From contig NW_002476463.1 in NCBI RefSeq assembly GCF_000189635.1, forward strand, positions 1,550,001 through 1,614,000: 64,000 nt of DNA. Reading direction: 5' to 3'. Both the position numbers and the translations under genes were made by a program. The stretch is from Tetrahymena thermophila SB210. Its lineage: Eukaryota; Ciliophora; Oligohymenophorea; Hymenostomatida; Tetrahymenidae. This document shows positions 23,901 to 37,500 of this stretch, piece after piece (positions within the stretch are counted from its first letter, which is position 1; each line of letters begins with the position of its first letter). A model generated the notes under the pieces. That model was not told the DNA's origin, ran no database searches, and saw only the letters and a list, made by a program, of their open reading frames with translations.

Positions 23901-26900
23901 AACATTTTTACCTCCTCTTTTTCTTGCAATTTGTTTACATACTTCTCAGATATTATTTTCTTTGTTTCTTCACATTGATTTCTGCAAATAATGCTCTTAA
24001 TAAGCGTATTTTCTCTCTCTAACTTTTTCATTCTTTCATCTTTCTGTAATTAGCTTGAATGATCACAGCTCAAATACTAATCACTGAAAAACAAAAATTT
24101 CCCCAAATAATGAACAGTCTCATCATCATCTAAACAAATTTTTCTATTTCAAATAAAAAAATATTTACTTAAAGTAATAAACTCTTTAAAGAAAAATAAA
24201 TTAAGGCAAGTAAGCAATTACATTTTTATTGGAAAAAAAATTCTTAAAAACAAAATAAATTGGTTTTTTTTCTCAACAAAAATTTCAAAATATATTTTGG
24301 CTTTGAAAGAAGAAAAAAAAAGATGCTTTCTAATATTATTAAAAACGAAGATATTTTCTAATTTTTTTAATGCAAAAAAGATATTTTCTAATTTAAATTT
24401 AAGTAAATCATTAATTATTTATTTTTCTGATAAATTACATTTGTTTAATTTTTAAATTTTAAATTATTTCATGATCTAATAAATTATTAATTAGAAAAGA
24501 TAAATATAAAAATAGTAAAAGAGCTTACATTTAATCTGGAGTTGTAATTTTTTATAGAAGGATAGTTGCAATTTCTTTTAGACACTCCATTAATCCGTGG
24601 AAAGTGTTGTCGAAAGTAGAAATTTAGCAACATTTTCTCTATTACTTTCTTTCCATAAAATCAAAAAGAGTGTCGAGGAAATATATTGTTGAGTTTTTAT
24701 TATCATCTCTTTAAATGCTCTTCAATATAATTTCTGTAAATGCGTACTCGTACTCTGTAGAAAAAGTTCCCTCTACATATGAGTATATTTTGAGAATTTC
24801 ATTCACTTTTTATAATAATTCTTCTCTTTATTGCTTTCCAATAGGCATATTAGATTGTGTAATTTCGCTAGAGTAAAAAATAGGATTGTTCAGCTAATAA
24901 ACATATTTTAAGCCTTCGAGGATGCTAATTTCATTGTGATTCTCTGTATTTTTAGTAATTTAATTAGTTACTCCATTTGTTTCAACTCCGTTTAATGGCT
25001 AGAAAATAGAACTAGAACTACTTTCATAATCACTCTCGAACAATCTCATAATTAAAGCTAATAAGTGATAGGTTGATTTAAGTCTTCTAGCAATGATGAG
25101 ATTCTTCCAGTTAGACAAGAAAAGATTCTTCAAATTATCTAAAGACAAGGATATTACTTCATATTACTAGCTTGCAGAAATTAACTTAATAAAGGTCTCA
25201 AATGCATCAAAATTCATTATTTGCATAATTTCTTTATCATTGATAATGATGTCAACATATAATTTCATCATGTTTTCCAAAAATTTTTTATTCTTTTCCT
25301 CTCCATAATTGCGAACTCTATTAATTACACCTGCAAGAACTTCATATCCCTTCACTTTTCTAAATTCTGCTTTATACTTTTGATCTTCGCTACTAAGCAA
25401 TTTGTAAATAGTTTACATTAAATTCAATTAAGCTTCTTCATTGTTATTACCGTTGTGAAGAGTTTTCAAAATAGCTTTAAATCCTCCCTATAAAATGGTA
25501 AAAATTTCATCACTTTAATCAGATTGTTGATCAATAGATTTAATCTAGCTTCCTTGACCTCCTTAGTAATTGATACTGCCTTAGTTATTTTTTTATTCTT
25601 CTAGTTCTTCCTCTATAATGCTTCCATGGTTGCTTTGAGGCTTGATATTTTACTAAGAATTAGCCATCATATTATTATTTTATTGTATAACTCGTTCATT
25701 AGAACTAACGCTAATTTCTAAATGATCGTTTGATAAAATGTTTGCTTACTCGCTGATATTATTTTGCTAATTAATCTTTAAAGCAATCAAAAGCTTTAAG
25801 TCCATTTCAAAAATATCTTCATAAGTAGGAGGATCAACAAATTCTTACACTTTTCCATTACTAAGAATATTGCCATTCGAATCTTTTCTATTATTTTAAT
25901 AGTAGAGAGAAGTCTTTTTGGTTACACTTTACTATCTTTCTCTATTGTTGGTATTTCCATCTTCCTGAACTTAATTAGTGGTATTTTGATTGTCACTTTA
26001 CAAAAATATTCTTTGAATTTCGTTGAATGTAAATTTTCTAAAATCTAATGCAATTTTTTTTATTTTTTTTTTTATCGAGTTGAACTCTTCTTTTTCTTCA
26101 ATATGTCCCTACATTTCATTGAGGAGCCTTGATTCCTCCGAGTTATCAATTTATAAGAAATGAAGTAACGCTCTGCTTATGACTCTGGAAACTCTTTCAT
26201 CTTTGTCCATCAGCATCTTCATTAACTTGCTAAAACCTTCCTTTTAAACAAAACTAACTTTTGAGTCAACATTTTCAGCAATCATGATAATGAGCTCGAC
26301 CACAGTAACTTTGCTTTCACTTTTATCCAACTATTTTGTAATTTAAAAATAAAATTTAATTCTATGAAACCATAACAACATTTTCTATTAATTTTTCTCT
26401 AAAATTTGCATTTCTTGTATATGTAAACAAACTATCTATCTACCAATCAATCATATTTAAGATCAAAAAATTATTTCTTGATTCAAAATAATAAAAAAGA
26501 CAGAGTAAAAAAATAGTTTTTATAACAAGAATATTCATTCGATTGACAGATATTTTTCTCAATATCTAAAATAATAGCAATAAAAGAAGAATTATGATTT
26601 TACTTTCTCTGCGACACTTAAGAAATTGTTAAGAATAGTCTGAGAATTCTCAATTTACTTTCTATATTTATCATCCCTCAATATAAATTCAACTATTTCT
26701 AAAACCTAATTAACAATTTCATTTGCTAATGCATTATTTGGGCTGTTAGCGTCTGCAGTCTTGTCATATTCTTCTAAAAACTTAAGCAAACTCTTTAAAA
26801 TGTCACTTGCTTCTCCTAATATACCATCTATCTACTTTTTACTATCACTTTTTTCTGAAAGTGTCTTCAACGACTCCTTCACATGATCGAGGAATTTTTT

Positions 26901-27017
26901 CAATCTATTTAGAGTTTCAGGATCATCCTACAAATGGCTTACTTTTTTAAAATCCGCCCATAACTTTTAAGCTTTCTATACAGAGCTTGAAACTCTAAAC
27001 TTAGCGAAAATATTCAT
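20928..27017 (-). CDS. Large helical-repeat (ARM/HEAT-like) protein, 1791 residues
   Basis: Four exons on the minus strand: 27017-26604, 26330-24529, 24143-23069 and 23012-20928. They total 5376 nt in frame to TGA; introns are 273, 385 and 56 nt. Almost the whole protein is alpha-helical with hydrophobic heptad-like patterning, as in ARM/HEAT solenoids (for example VEFILRDDKYRKQIE, KFLENMMKLYVDIIINDKEI, EMLNIFEAVLDEPNNVNLIL). Low-complexity Asn/Ser stretches lie near residues 1360-1430. An Asn/Asp/Glu run followed by a basic segment (QKRKQSASKSVHRG) lies near 1625-1660, and a Lys/Glu coiled coil closes the protein. Parts of the solenoid resemble the N-terminal repeats of BEACH-family proteins, but no PH, BEACH or WD40 domain follows, so I do not assign it there. 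No membrane segment or signal peptide is seen. It is likely a cytosolic scaffold. Confidence 0.85.
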
Positions 27018-30000
27018 ACTTTCGTATGCTCCTATTATAATTTAAGTATGTTTTCTCGCTTACTAATTTGAATTGTCTTTTTATAATCCTACTTAATGAA
27101 GTTGAAAAACACTTTCTTTTGATTTGTTTATTAATTTTTTGTATTTTAATTTACCCTTGTTTCTCTCTCTAAATTATTATTTTTTACTTGAAGACAAACT
27201 ATTAATTTTTTTAGAAAAAGGATTATCTTTTGTTGTATTTTTTAGTATTAATTAACATGCTTTAAATTAATTGCAATATTTTTTCTTTACTTAGCAAAGC
27301 AATGAAGCTGATCCCATCATTAAATTATTAAATTTAATAAAAAAAATATATTTTTTTTTGTATTTAAAAATCAAATATATGAATGAATGAATGTATTCTT
27401 TTCATTGAACTGAAAAAATAAACACATTTATAATTAATTAAATCAATTTAAAATTACTTCTATTTATTTATTTAATTTTAACTAGCAAGCTTTTGTTTAA
27501 AATTTAAATAATATTTAATATTTACTATTCTTATTGGGCTTTTTTTTTCTAAATCTTCATTTCTCTTTTACTCTCAATTTCTATGTATTTTTGAAATTTA
27601 GCTTTTCTAAATAATCAATTTTAGTAAATTAATTATTTAAAAAATTTACTTATTTGTTTGAACTATATTTTTTTGAGTAATCTTCTTAAAATATCTAATT
27701 TTTTATGGATGGTGTATTTGATTAAATAAGCTCTAATTATTTTTAAAAATTATAAAGCTGATGGAAAGGCATTATCTTAATTAAATTTTTTTGAAATATT
27801 TTGTCAAAGGTGAATTTTCAAATATAAAACAAATAATAAAATTAGTTAAAGAAATATTTTAGAATTCTTTATTAAATTCATTTTTTTAATAGTGTTTTTG
27901 TAATTGAATAAAAATGTTAGGTAGATGCTTAATTAGTTATATAAAAAATATGTATTTAAAATAAATAAATCAATTATATTTGCGAATTATAAATAGTCTA
28001 ATTAGTGTTTAATATTTTGCAAAATAAGAAAAAAAGATTTACTTACTAAAAAAATATCTTTAAAGCAAGCTAAATTTTGGGTATTCTAATATAAAATGAT
28101 GTAGCATTAAATGAGCATGCAAATTCAAAGCTAAAATCAATAAGATTAAAGCTAACAAGCCAACCAAGATCTTATGAATTTTAGGTCTGATTTTGAATAA
28201 TACTAAAGATTTTAGTTAGATCTTGAATTTGTCAATATGCTAGCCAATCCATATTACATTTTATGTATAATTAAATATTACATTTTAGACAAATAAAATA
28301 TTTAGATTTTTTTAAATAGAACTTTAAGAATATGATTATTTTTCAAACGAAAGATTTTAAAATTATTTGAAGTATTTATCATATTTCAAACAACCTGAAT
28401 ATTTCAAATTCGTTAAGTAAGCTTTACTATTTAATACAAATCATTTCTAAGCAATTTTTTAAAAAAAGGTATCCACTAGGCATAAAAATGCTTGATTTAA
28501 TTTAACAAGACAAATTTATTGAAAACTTGAGTAATAACGGAATTGAATTAGCAAATAAAATGAATATTCAAAATACTTATACTAAATAATTTTTAAATTA
28601 TTTAGCAAAAAAATCTAGCTTGTAAAAAGATATTAAAAAAGAAGAAAATTGATAAAAAAATTACATTCAAATTATATAATATAAATCTTTTACTAAAACT
28701 AATATAATATAATAAATTGATATATATTCCATTCAATCTCTTTACATAATAAATAAATTAGTTATCAATTAAATAAAATATTATTATTATTATTAAATAT
28801 TTATGCTAAATTATTAAATCTTATTTAATCCCATTTTGTTTAATAATAAAATTCAAAACAAAATGAATGAGTAAAAATCAGAATACAATAATGTTTAATC
28901 CTTCTCTAACCATTTAAAAATCTACATTAAAAAGCCAATTTAACTAAAGGTGGATTTAAATAAATTTTAAAAATTAATATGCTCTTAATTTAATTATTGA
29001 TCAATATCTAATAGATTTTATATAAAGTTAAAGTAAAAAATACTTTTTTAAAATAAAAAGAGATTTCAATAATTTTTTAAAGATTTGTTATTTTCAATTT
29101 TTGTCTCCTTTCACTCTTTCTAAAGTTGATTTTAAAAATAAAAAACATGAATAATTTATTTATAGCTCTTTCTTAAATATTTAGTTAAAATCACATTCTT
29201 TTTAAATTATTGTAATGAAATTAATAAGTTAATGTCTGTGATATATGAAAGTTTATTTCTTTTTTGTATCAAAACTGTATTTACCTTCAATATTTACTTT
29301 CTTAAAATATTGATTAATGCTAAAAAAATCTTTTATATTTTCTATTCTGATTGATTAAAAATATTTGTAAAAAATACAAAAAATGTTCTATGATTACGAG
29401 AACTAAAACTTTAATTTTGTTATTAGTTTATGAATGTGATTTTATTTGTTTTAATATTTAAAATAGAAAACTACTAAATATTAAATGAAGCAAGTGGATA
29501 TTTGAATCTGTAATTTTTTTAGTTAGAAATAAAATATTAATTTAAATTATATTTTAATAATAAAATAAAACTTTTCAGAAGAAAAATGTATTATGTTATA
29601 ATAAGCATACATACATATTTATATTATTTCGTCTTTTAGTATTTTATTATTCGACAAAAAAAATATCTTTTGTATTAAGAATAAAAGTATAAAAATTAAG
29701 ATATTGTATTTAGATTTTAATCAGTTTGCCTCGTACTTAAATAATATTTCATGATTTGTATTAAATCTGTAATTTAAAGAAATAATACAAGTTGACCATT
29801 TAATTTATTTTATATTTAGATTTTAGAAGAATAAATTACTCTTTCATCAAATTTCAATTAGATCTATCAAAAATGATAAGAAAATAGTTATAAAAGACTT
29901 AAAAAATAAAATACCTATCAACATAAGTCAAAATATTTTCACCACAATTTAAAATAAAATGATGAAAATGTTTGATTTTTCTTAAAAAGATTTTTTATTT

Positions 30001-31254
30001 TATTTTACTTGTTTCTTCTTTTTTTAAAAAATTATTATTTTTTTAATTCTTTATTTAATTTTATTTCTTAAATTTTGATGGCTACAATAATAATCCAAAA
30101 ATTTATTCTGTAATTATTAAGTATTTAGTAAATTATCATGTAAAATAATCTTCTTAAAAGGTGTCTAATTATAAAACCTTTCTTACATTTAGTTATTAAA
30201 ATTATAAGCCTATATGGATCAATATCCTATAAGTTAAAAGTAATTTTTATAGAAAAAGCTATTATAATTGTTTTTTTAGTTTAAAATAGCCATGGCTATT
30301 TAAATTTATTTATCCTTATCATGAATTTTTATGAGGGATAAATTACTATTAAATTTTTAAAATACAATAATGAATATCCTATTACTTGTTAATTGCAAGC
30401 CAAAATAAAGTTAAGCATTTTATTTTATAGCAAGTTAAATTAGTCACTTGAATATGAGTTGAATGGAATTCTTAAGATTAATGTTATTTGTATGCTATTA
30501 ATTTTTGACGATGTTAAGTCTTGCTTAATATTTAAATAAATTATCTATATCCACAAATAAGATACTTTTGCTTGAATTATAAGTTTATTAAAAAATGTAA
30601 AAGTCCATATTTAAACTAAGGATACATCTAATTTCCAGATTGCTAGTTAAGTCTTTATAATACACAAAATTTCACTAATTTGTGGTTTCTTTTTAATACT
30701 TTCACTTATTTTTTATGTGAATATTTCAATATTTATTTATACTAACATATGTTCCATGTTATGTCCATAAAGAATCTTATTTAAATCCATTCAATCAAAG
30801 GTTAGTACTAATTTTATTAAAAAATTCATACCAAAATTCGAATTTAATTTAGAATAATTTATTTTCATAAATTTAGTTTTTAAAAAATACTTATTTTCTC
30901 AAAAGGATTTATTTATTATTAATATTTTATATGTTAAGTACTTATTGTTTGGTTTTTGCACTGTATGATATAACAACTTTTTATATCCACAATATTTATT
31001 TATTTATTATTTTTTTGTGGTTTTCGAGTTGAAGTGGTAAAATCTATATTTAAATAAAAGAAGTAACTTTGAGATTTAATAAAAAATGATCAGCAAATTT
31101 CTGATTAATCTGCTACCAGAAAATGTCAAAAAAGTATTTTGGCTTTTAAAAATTTAATTTACACATTTTTTACTTTTAAAAAGTTTTGCGGTGGCTAAAA
31201 ATTATAATTTATTAATTAATTAAAATAAAAAATAAGTAACTCAAATTGAATAAA
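27018..31254. other. Intergenic 4.2 kb, largest gene-poor stretch
   Basis: Very A/T-rich throughout. Two short plus-strand frames with ATG and TGA (28488-28652 and 28863-29000) are the only candidates and are weak. No RNA gene, mobile-element terminus or reverse-transcriptase-like frame was seen. Confidence 0.5.
28488..28652 (+). CDS. Possible small ORF or exon remnant
   Basis: A 54-codon frame from ATG to TGA with a polar, helix-prone composition (FIENLSNNGIELANKMNIQ) unlike the Phe/Ile/Tyr noise of chance frames here. A 45-codon frame at 28863-29000 lies 210 bp downstream on the same strand and could be a second fragment. No upstream exon could be joined convincingly and no family is recognised. 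Confidence 0.2.
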
Positions 31255-34200
31255 ATGGCTCTATAAAGGAACTATCTTATTTTAATAAGTTTAATCTTGT
31301 TAATAAATGCACAAGGTATTCATTCATTTTGATTTTATTTTTTTAATTAAAAAATATTTTTTAATTGACTAAAAATAGCCTAATTTCTGCACAGGAAAGT
31401 TAGACAGCTTTAAACTTCAGAAGTGACTGCATCTCCTCAGGAAGTGTCCTTCATAGGCTAATCTCACATCACTTTTTCAGGAATTTCCAGTACCTCAGAT
31501 ATTCAAAAAGTTGAGCTCTCGAACAACCAATAAACTATTGAACTATAAATTCTTTAGATATACCCAAACTCAGTTTTATGCCAATTTTAAGGAGGTATTT
31601 ATTTATCATTTAATTATTAGATTTTATCATAAAATTAAATAGGTTTTAACGGAGTATTTTAAGGAATTATCACCTTGAAAAATGGTTAGACTATTTAAGC
31701 AGCAAATCAAATTACTTCTACTGTAAGAGTTAATTCTATCTCACCTTCATAAGGAAATTCAAATGGAGGTGTTCTTTTAACTGTTTATGGTTTCGGCTTC
31801 AGTTATGACACAACACAGATGCAGGTCCTCATTGGAAGCGTTGGTTGTGATATTCTTACTTCTACAGATACTTAAATTTAGTGTGTTACTAGGTCTGCTT
31901 AAAACCTAGTTAACTAAAGTGGTATTGTAGTTGTTACTAGCAATAATCTTCTTTCTCAATCTGCTGACCTTACTTAAACTACTTACACCTTCGTAAATAT
32001 ATAATAGCAACCTAGCGTTACAGCAATTTAATCTTAGGATGGTAATTTCTATAGAGGCTATACTTATTCTATTATCGGATCAAATCTTTTAGCAGATAAA
32101 ATATCAACTCTACTTTTTATCGGTAACAGAAATATCTAATACTAATAGACATCTACTGGATTACAATTCGTTGTTCCTTAAGATTTATCGAGCACTTCTA
32201 ATAGTTTAATTGTATTTGTTGGTTCAAACGGAAGTTCTGCACCTTATCAATTTTAAGTCAAAGTAGAACTCGACAAGCTCTACTGCTAAGACCCAAGTGG
32301 TAATTTAATGATTAGACAATATGGAAATTTGTTTTTCGCTGCTTCAATTAAAGGCCTTGCTCCCAGTTCTTAAATATAAATTTAATATGATTAAGGAAAT
32401 AACAGAATGATAGAATTTGAATAAAATAATAATGGGATCGCCGTCTATACTTCATTAGATTATAATTAAATGCCAAGTTAGGTAACTTAATTGATTGTTG
32501 ATGGTTAAAACATTCTTAATTAACCAATAAAAATCAATGTAAATCCTAATTCTAACTATTTAAATGTTGACTTTGATATATCTTCTGACTCCTCCACTTT
32601 TACTTTGACATTAAAACCAAATTAACAATTCCCTGACTTGCAAATCTACAACATACTAATTTTAGATAGTAACTGGCAAATAATTGACAACATGAAATAA
32701 ATCAGTGGTAATACTTTTTCATTCAATAAATACAGCTAAAAGAATAGAATTTATTTCCATATTTGCAGTGATGCTGGTGAAGCTAGTTTCTATCCTTCAT
32801 CTTCTGATTAATTTTACCTACCTTAGCCAACAGTTACTATGTTGCCTTACAATTAAAATGTTTAAACAGGTGATATTTTAAAGTTCTAGATAACTCCTTC
32901 AAATTAAAATGTACTTTATTCAATGAATGTACTTTGTCATAATGGTAACATGAATAACAGTACTGATACCAACCTTGATGATTACAGTGTATCAGGAAAG
33001 GATGTTTATTAGATTTTACCTAGTACCCAAGATGGTGATATATTTGGATATTAATTCCCTACAATACTCTAAAGAAATTTAGCTACTTCTCATACTTGCG
33101 ATATCATAATTGCAGTTACCAATCCTCTTAACGTGAAAAAATCTCAATAAGCTGACTAGATTAACTAAGAATCTAACACCTTTGTAAGTTAATTTTTGCA
33201 GTAATAAGATGGACATTAAATAAATGGTGGAAATTATTATCCATTTAATGATATAGGATCAAATTAAATCTTTAATAGCTATTTTATTGAACTTTTCTTA
33301 AAAGCTGTTACTCCAGTCAAATAAAGCAGCTATGTTTTAAGTGTAGAACCTTAAAATTTATCAGCCTATGGAGGTGAAACAGTTATAATAACTGGTAATA
33401 ACTTCTAAACTAGCTAGAACACTGGAATTTAAACCACTAAAGTATCATTCTTAGGAGTTGATTGCTAAGTTATAAGTCTAACTAACACTTAAATTAAATG
33501 TATCTCAGGATAAAGTTAATATTATGATCCCTCTCATATATAACAAACCAAAATTATCCTTGGACAAGAGTTTGCGTTCATGTTCACTCATGTCAATTAT
33601 GTATTCAATTATAGTGACAAAGTACAGATGAGATATGTCTAAAATGACTTAATTAATGGAAACCAATTTTAAAGTATTCCTTTAGGATTAGGATTAAATC
33701 TTGATTTAGGAAAAATATTTTAATCTGATTAGTTAAATTTCGACACCATCAATGTTGATGGATATCTATCTTTCTAAACAAGCAAAGATTTAAGTATAAC
33801 AATTAACTTGTTGAGTGGAAAAGGTATCTTCAGTTTAGGATCTTAAGATATTAGAATCAACTCTAATTTTGATGTACAAATAAATAAACTTAACATTCTA
33901 AAAGTTAGGTCTTATGGTCAAAAGTTATAAAAATATAACTACAGTTTGCTAAGTTAAGTTTCTCCATTATCAACATCAATCATTCTAAACGAAAACCCTG
34001 TTTATCTCTAAAAAGGAGCTTAAATAGTTGTTTTGGCTACAACTCAAAATGATGTGAATGAAGTATTCTAAGTAGATAGTGTCAGTGGTAATAGTGTCCT
34101 TCTGACAACCCCTGTTTAAAATCTTCACACAAACATACAAGAAACTTTAACATAGAAGAATGGATAAAAGTAAAACCTAAGCATTAATGTACCAGTTTTG

Positions 34201-35700
34201 TAAACCAGCAGAAATGTTTAAATCTCAATAGGGGAATCTGAACCAAGGATAGGTATACTTGATGATATCTAAGATACTAGAGTTAATATTCCATATCTAG
34301 TAATTATCAATAACTTAGTGAACTCATTCGTTAATGTCAGTGCACCAAGCTCTTAATCATCTAATTAATATGTTGAATTCAAAAATATCTAATCAAGTGT
34401 TATTCAAGCTTATGATGACCTCGTTTTTAATGGTGATACTTTCTAAAATAGTTATATCATAAGACCTAATAATTCCAACACTCTTAAAACAATCAGTATT
34501 AATTTTAAATTGTTTGAAGGTAACTTCCTCTAAGCTGGTGTTTCAATTACTAGATATTTCTATTATACCACTCCAGCTGTACCATCAAGCTAAAATTTTT
34601 CAAACAACATTATAGTTTCCTCAAACTCTTGTTTGGATACTATGATTGAATCCACATAGATTATTTCTATGGAATAGAACGTTTGCTTTTCTACAAACTA
34701 TTTCTCGACCTAGCTTTCTCCCCATAATATTAGAACACAAAGTCTCGCCTTTACTGTATTGAATTTGTCATAATCTGTTTTCTAAAATTAAAATAATGCT
34801 TTTAGAAATCCTGCTGGATACAAACTAATTCTAGAATCTGACAACCAAAAGCAAACAAAATTCTTTATAGTTGCAAATTCAATATCAAATGCAACTAAAT
34901 TTACTCCAAACATTATTACTATGCAATATAGAGATGAAGGTTTTGTCTAATCATAATTACAATAATTTGAATTATAAGGATTTTCTAATACTCCATAAGA
35001 CAGTTTGGTAGGATTCTAATCTTATGTTAATGGTATAAATCTTATAGAGTCATTTAATGTTGTTTCTGATATCAGTTAAAATTCATCCTTCTTCTAATAA
35101 AATAACTAGAGTTAAGGCTTCATATTAATTGATTCTGATGGGTCCTTAACAGGTCAAACTTAAAATGTATTTAGTGCTAATTTAGTTAGACCCTAACTTA
35201 GTTGCACATAAAATGCTTAGCACTACTTTTGCAGTAAGCAAATAGGTATAATTACCGCTAAAGCCTCAAACTGGAATAAGTATCCATAAGATTACAATTG
35301 TTATCAGTTAAGCGGTGAGCAAACTCTAGTAAGTGGATAAATGTTTAACAATTAAGGAACTTTTGTAGCAGTTTTAGAAGATATTACAGAATTTTAATTT
35401 GTTGAGTAATAAGATAACTCTAAGCCAATGCTTCCATGCTATTTTGAATTAAATCCACTATATTTCTAAGACACATCTAAGGGCTATATAGTTAAGTATA
35501 AATAAGATGTATCTAATTTGAAAGTTAAACTTTAGTTAGAGATGGGGTATAATGGAATAGACATTTTACCAGTTAACAATTTAAATGTTGAAACTTGTCA
35601 GCATGGTGATTACTAAATAGTTTCAGATGGTATACTAGTATGTATTAAAAATAAAGATGGACAGATGTTTAATATTTCAGTTTCTTTATAAACCCAATGA
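31255..35700 (+). CDS. Secreted protein with IPT/TIG domains, 1444 residues
   Basis: Three exons, 31255-31315, 31379-31594 and 31643-35700, joined in frame to TGA; introns are 63 and 48 nt. The N-terminus is a clear signal peptide (RNYLILISLILLINAQA), and the first intron falls directly after it. Ig-like IPT/TIG signatures are visible: VNSISPSQGNSNGGVLLTVY followed by GFGFS near residues 122-145, and VEPQNLSAYGGETVIITGNN near 655-680. Weaker copies occur between and after them (for example RGYTYSIIGSNLLADKIS). Composition is Ser/Thr/Asn/Gln-rich with scattered cysteines, as in extracellular beta-sandwich arrays. No C-terminal membrane helix or GPI-type tail is present, so secretion or delivery into granules or a surface coat is likely. 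Animal proteins with serial IPT domains include fibrocystin-like and plexin-type receptors, but orthology is not claimed. Function is unknown. Confidence 0.88.
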
Positions 35701-36274
35701 TAAATTAGTCCTATAAATTTGTATTTTTTTAATGAGTATTTTTATATAAAATTTTTTAAATTTTATTTTTTCTTTTTATATAAAGTTGAATCATTCAATA
35801 TATTTTTTAAATTATTTTAAGCATGATGATCTCTTTATTCTTAAAAATATGAGAAATGCTTTTATTTTAGATAATAAATTCAACAAATAATTTCTGTTCT
35901 AAATTAAGATTTTATATTTTTTAATTTACTGTGAAAGTTTTTTCTGTTAAAGAATTTCTCTTTGAAATTAACAAATCATTTTATTGATATTGTTTTATTA
36001 TTATGATTTTATTAGCATCGAATATTTATATTCCTATTCTAAAAATTTATTCTGTATTTCAGAAGACAATTCTGATTTATATTTATTAGAACCCTAACTT
36101 AAAATAGATTTCTTATAGCGTGACATTTATTATTTTAATTTATAAACAAATATAAGAGTTTAAAGTAATAAATAGAAATCATATTAAATATTCTTATTTA
36201 CTATTAATACATTTCATTTTAAAATAGCTAAAGAGATTGAATAAAAGTGATGATTCAAGCTAAGTAACTTCTGG

Positions 36275-36610
36275 TATAGAATTAATTTAACCATAAAATT
36301 TATTATAAGTTTGTTTTGTGGCTGAATTAATTTAATAAAGATTGTCCATACAAATAATAATTATATTAACTCGAAAGAGACAAATTAAAAATTTCGAAAA
36401 TCGATATTTAAGATTTGTTTGATAATTTATTTGTTAATTTTATAAGGTAATTCAAAAAATCTGAGATCATTCATTTGAGATTATTCTTGCTGTTTTGATT
36501 ATTTTTAATTATTCTCCAGCTCTATAATTGAATTAGATAGATCCTGCAAGTAATTATTTTATCATAACTTCTTTGTTCATTTTATGCAAGGCTACTTGTA
36601 AGAAAAGAAA
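36275..36610. repeat. Intergenic tandem unit, copy 1
   Basis: Shares an ordered series of blocks with the following copy: TTAACCATAAAATTTATT, AAATTTCGAAAA, GATTTGTTT, TCTGAGATCATT, ATTATTCTTGCTGTTTTGAT and a final TTCATTTTATG...GCTACT. Divergence is substantial, with small indels between blocks. On the minus strand it carries a frame related to the one in copy 2 but shifted partway. Confidence 0.75.
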
Positions 36611-36620
36611 GTAGCTAATG

Positions 36621-36970
36621 ATATAGAATTATTTAACCATAAAATTTATTAAATTTTGTTTTATGGTTAAATTAATTTAATAAAATGCACAAATATTATC
36701 CATACAAAAATAGTGGTTATAATAACTAAAAAGAGATAAATCAAAAATTTCGAAAACCAATAATAAATAAAACAAAAGATTTGTTTAATAATTTATTTAT
36801 TAATCTAAGGTATTATTCAAAGAGTCTGAGATCATTTATTTTTAATATTATTCTTGCTGTTTTGATAATTTTTTAATATTTTTCCAACTAAATAAGAAAA
36901 TTAGATAGATTTTGCAAGCAAATATTTATCCAAGCTTTTTTCTTCATTTTATGAAAAGCTACTCATAAGT
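36621..36970. repeat. Intergenic tandem unit, copy 2
   Basis: Second member of the duplicated unit, with the same blocks in the same order. On the minus strand a 44-codon frame reads from ATG near 36966 to TGA (MSSFSQNEEKSLDKYLLAKS at its start). The equivalent frame in copy 1 begins similarly (SSLAQNEQRSYDK) and then shifts. The unit may be a duplicated small gene in decay or a noncoding repeat. Confidence 0.7.
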
Positions 36971-37114
36971 AATAAAATAGGAATAAAATAAATTTTTAAG
37001 AAACTATATTCTTTAAAAAAATACTTAAAACAAAACATGAAGCTAATAATATATATTATCATTATAATTTCAGATTAAATTTAAAAAATTTAATAATTAA
37101 AATAATCTAAGTAG

Positions 37115-37500
37115 TCATTTATCATCTTCTTCACTGCTGTGATCATCTTATTTTTTCTTTTTCTTTTTATCTTTGCTTTTGTGACTATTTTTTTCATTAT
37201 CACTGTCTTTATCGTGGTCTTTGTCATGGTTTTTTTCTTTCTTTTTATCTTTTTTATGTTCTTTTTCTGAGTTGTGGTCCTCTTCTTTCAAATTATCTTT
37301 ATCTTTCTTATCTTTGTTTTTCTTATTGTGATCTTATTTTTCATCTTATTTATCAGATTTTTTTTCTTTCTTTTGTTCTGGTTTGACATGATTGTCCTGT
37401 TTCGGATTAATAAAATTAAAAATTATTTAATTTAAATCAGTAAAATTACATGTTCTTTTGGCTTTGATGCAGAGGATTCATTAGATGTGCCACAACCCAT
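37115..37500 (-). CDS. Small MGCG N-terminal, Lys/Asp-rich protein (copy 1)
   Basis: Two exons (37500-37450 and 37396-37115, intron 53 nt) join in phase 0 to 110 codons plus TGA. The protein begins MGCGTSNESS: Gly2 with Ser/Thr-rich following residues is the classic N-myristoylation context and Cys3 a palmitoylation site, so membrane attachment on the cytosolic face is inferred. After the intron the sequence is almost wholly charged (Lys, Asp, Glu, His, for example KEKNHDKDHDKDSDNEKN) and should be disordered. A poly-Lys stretch precedes an acidic end, DDHSSEEDDK. There is no catalytic domain. It has a paralogue about 4 kb away with the same start and the same intron position. Confidence 0.8.

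Larger units (their letters stand above)
35701..37114. other. Intergenic with a duplicated unit
   Basis: Contains two diverged tandem copies of a roughly 330-bp unit (36275-36610 and 36621-36970), annotated separately. The remaining DNA is A/T-rich and shows no gene. Confidence 0.6.
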
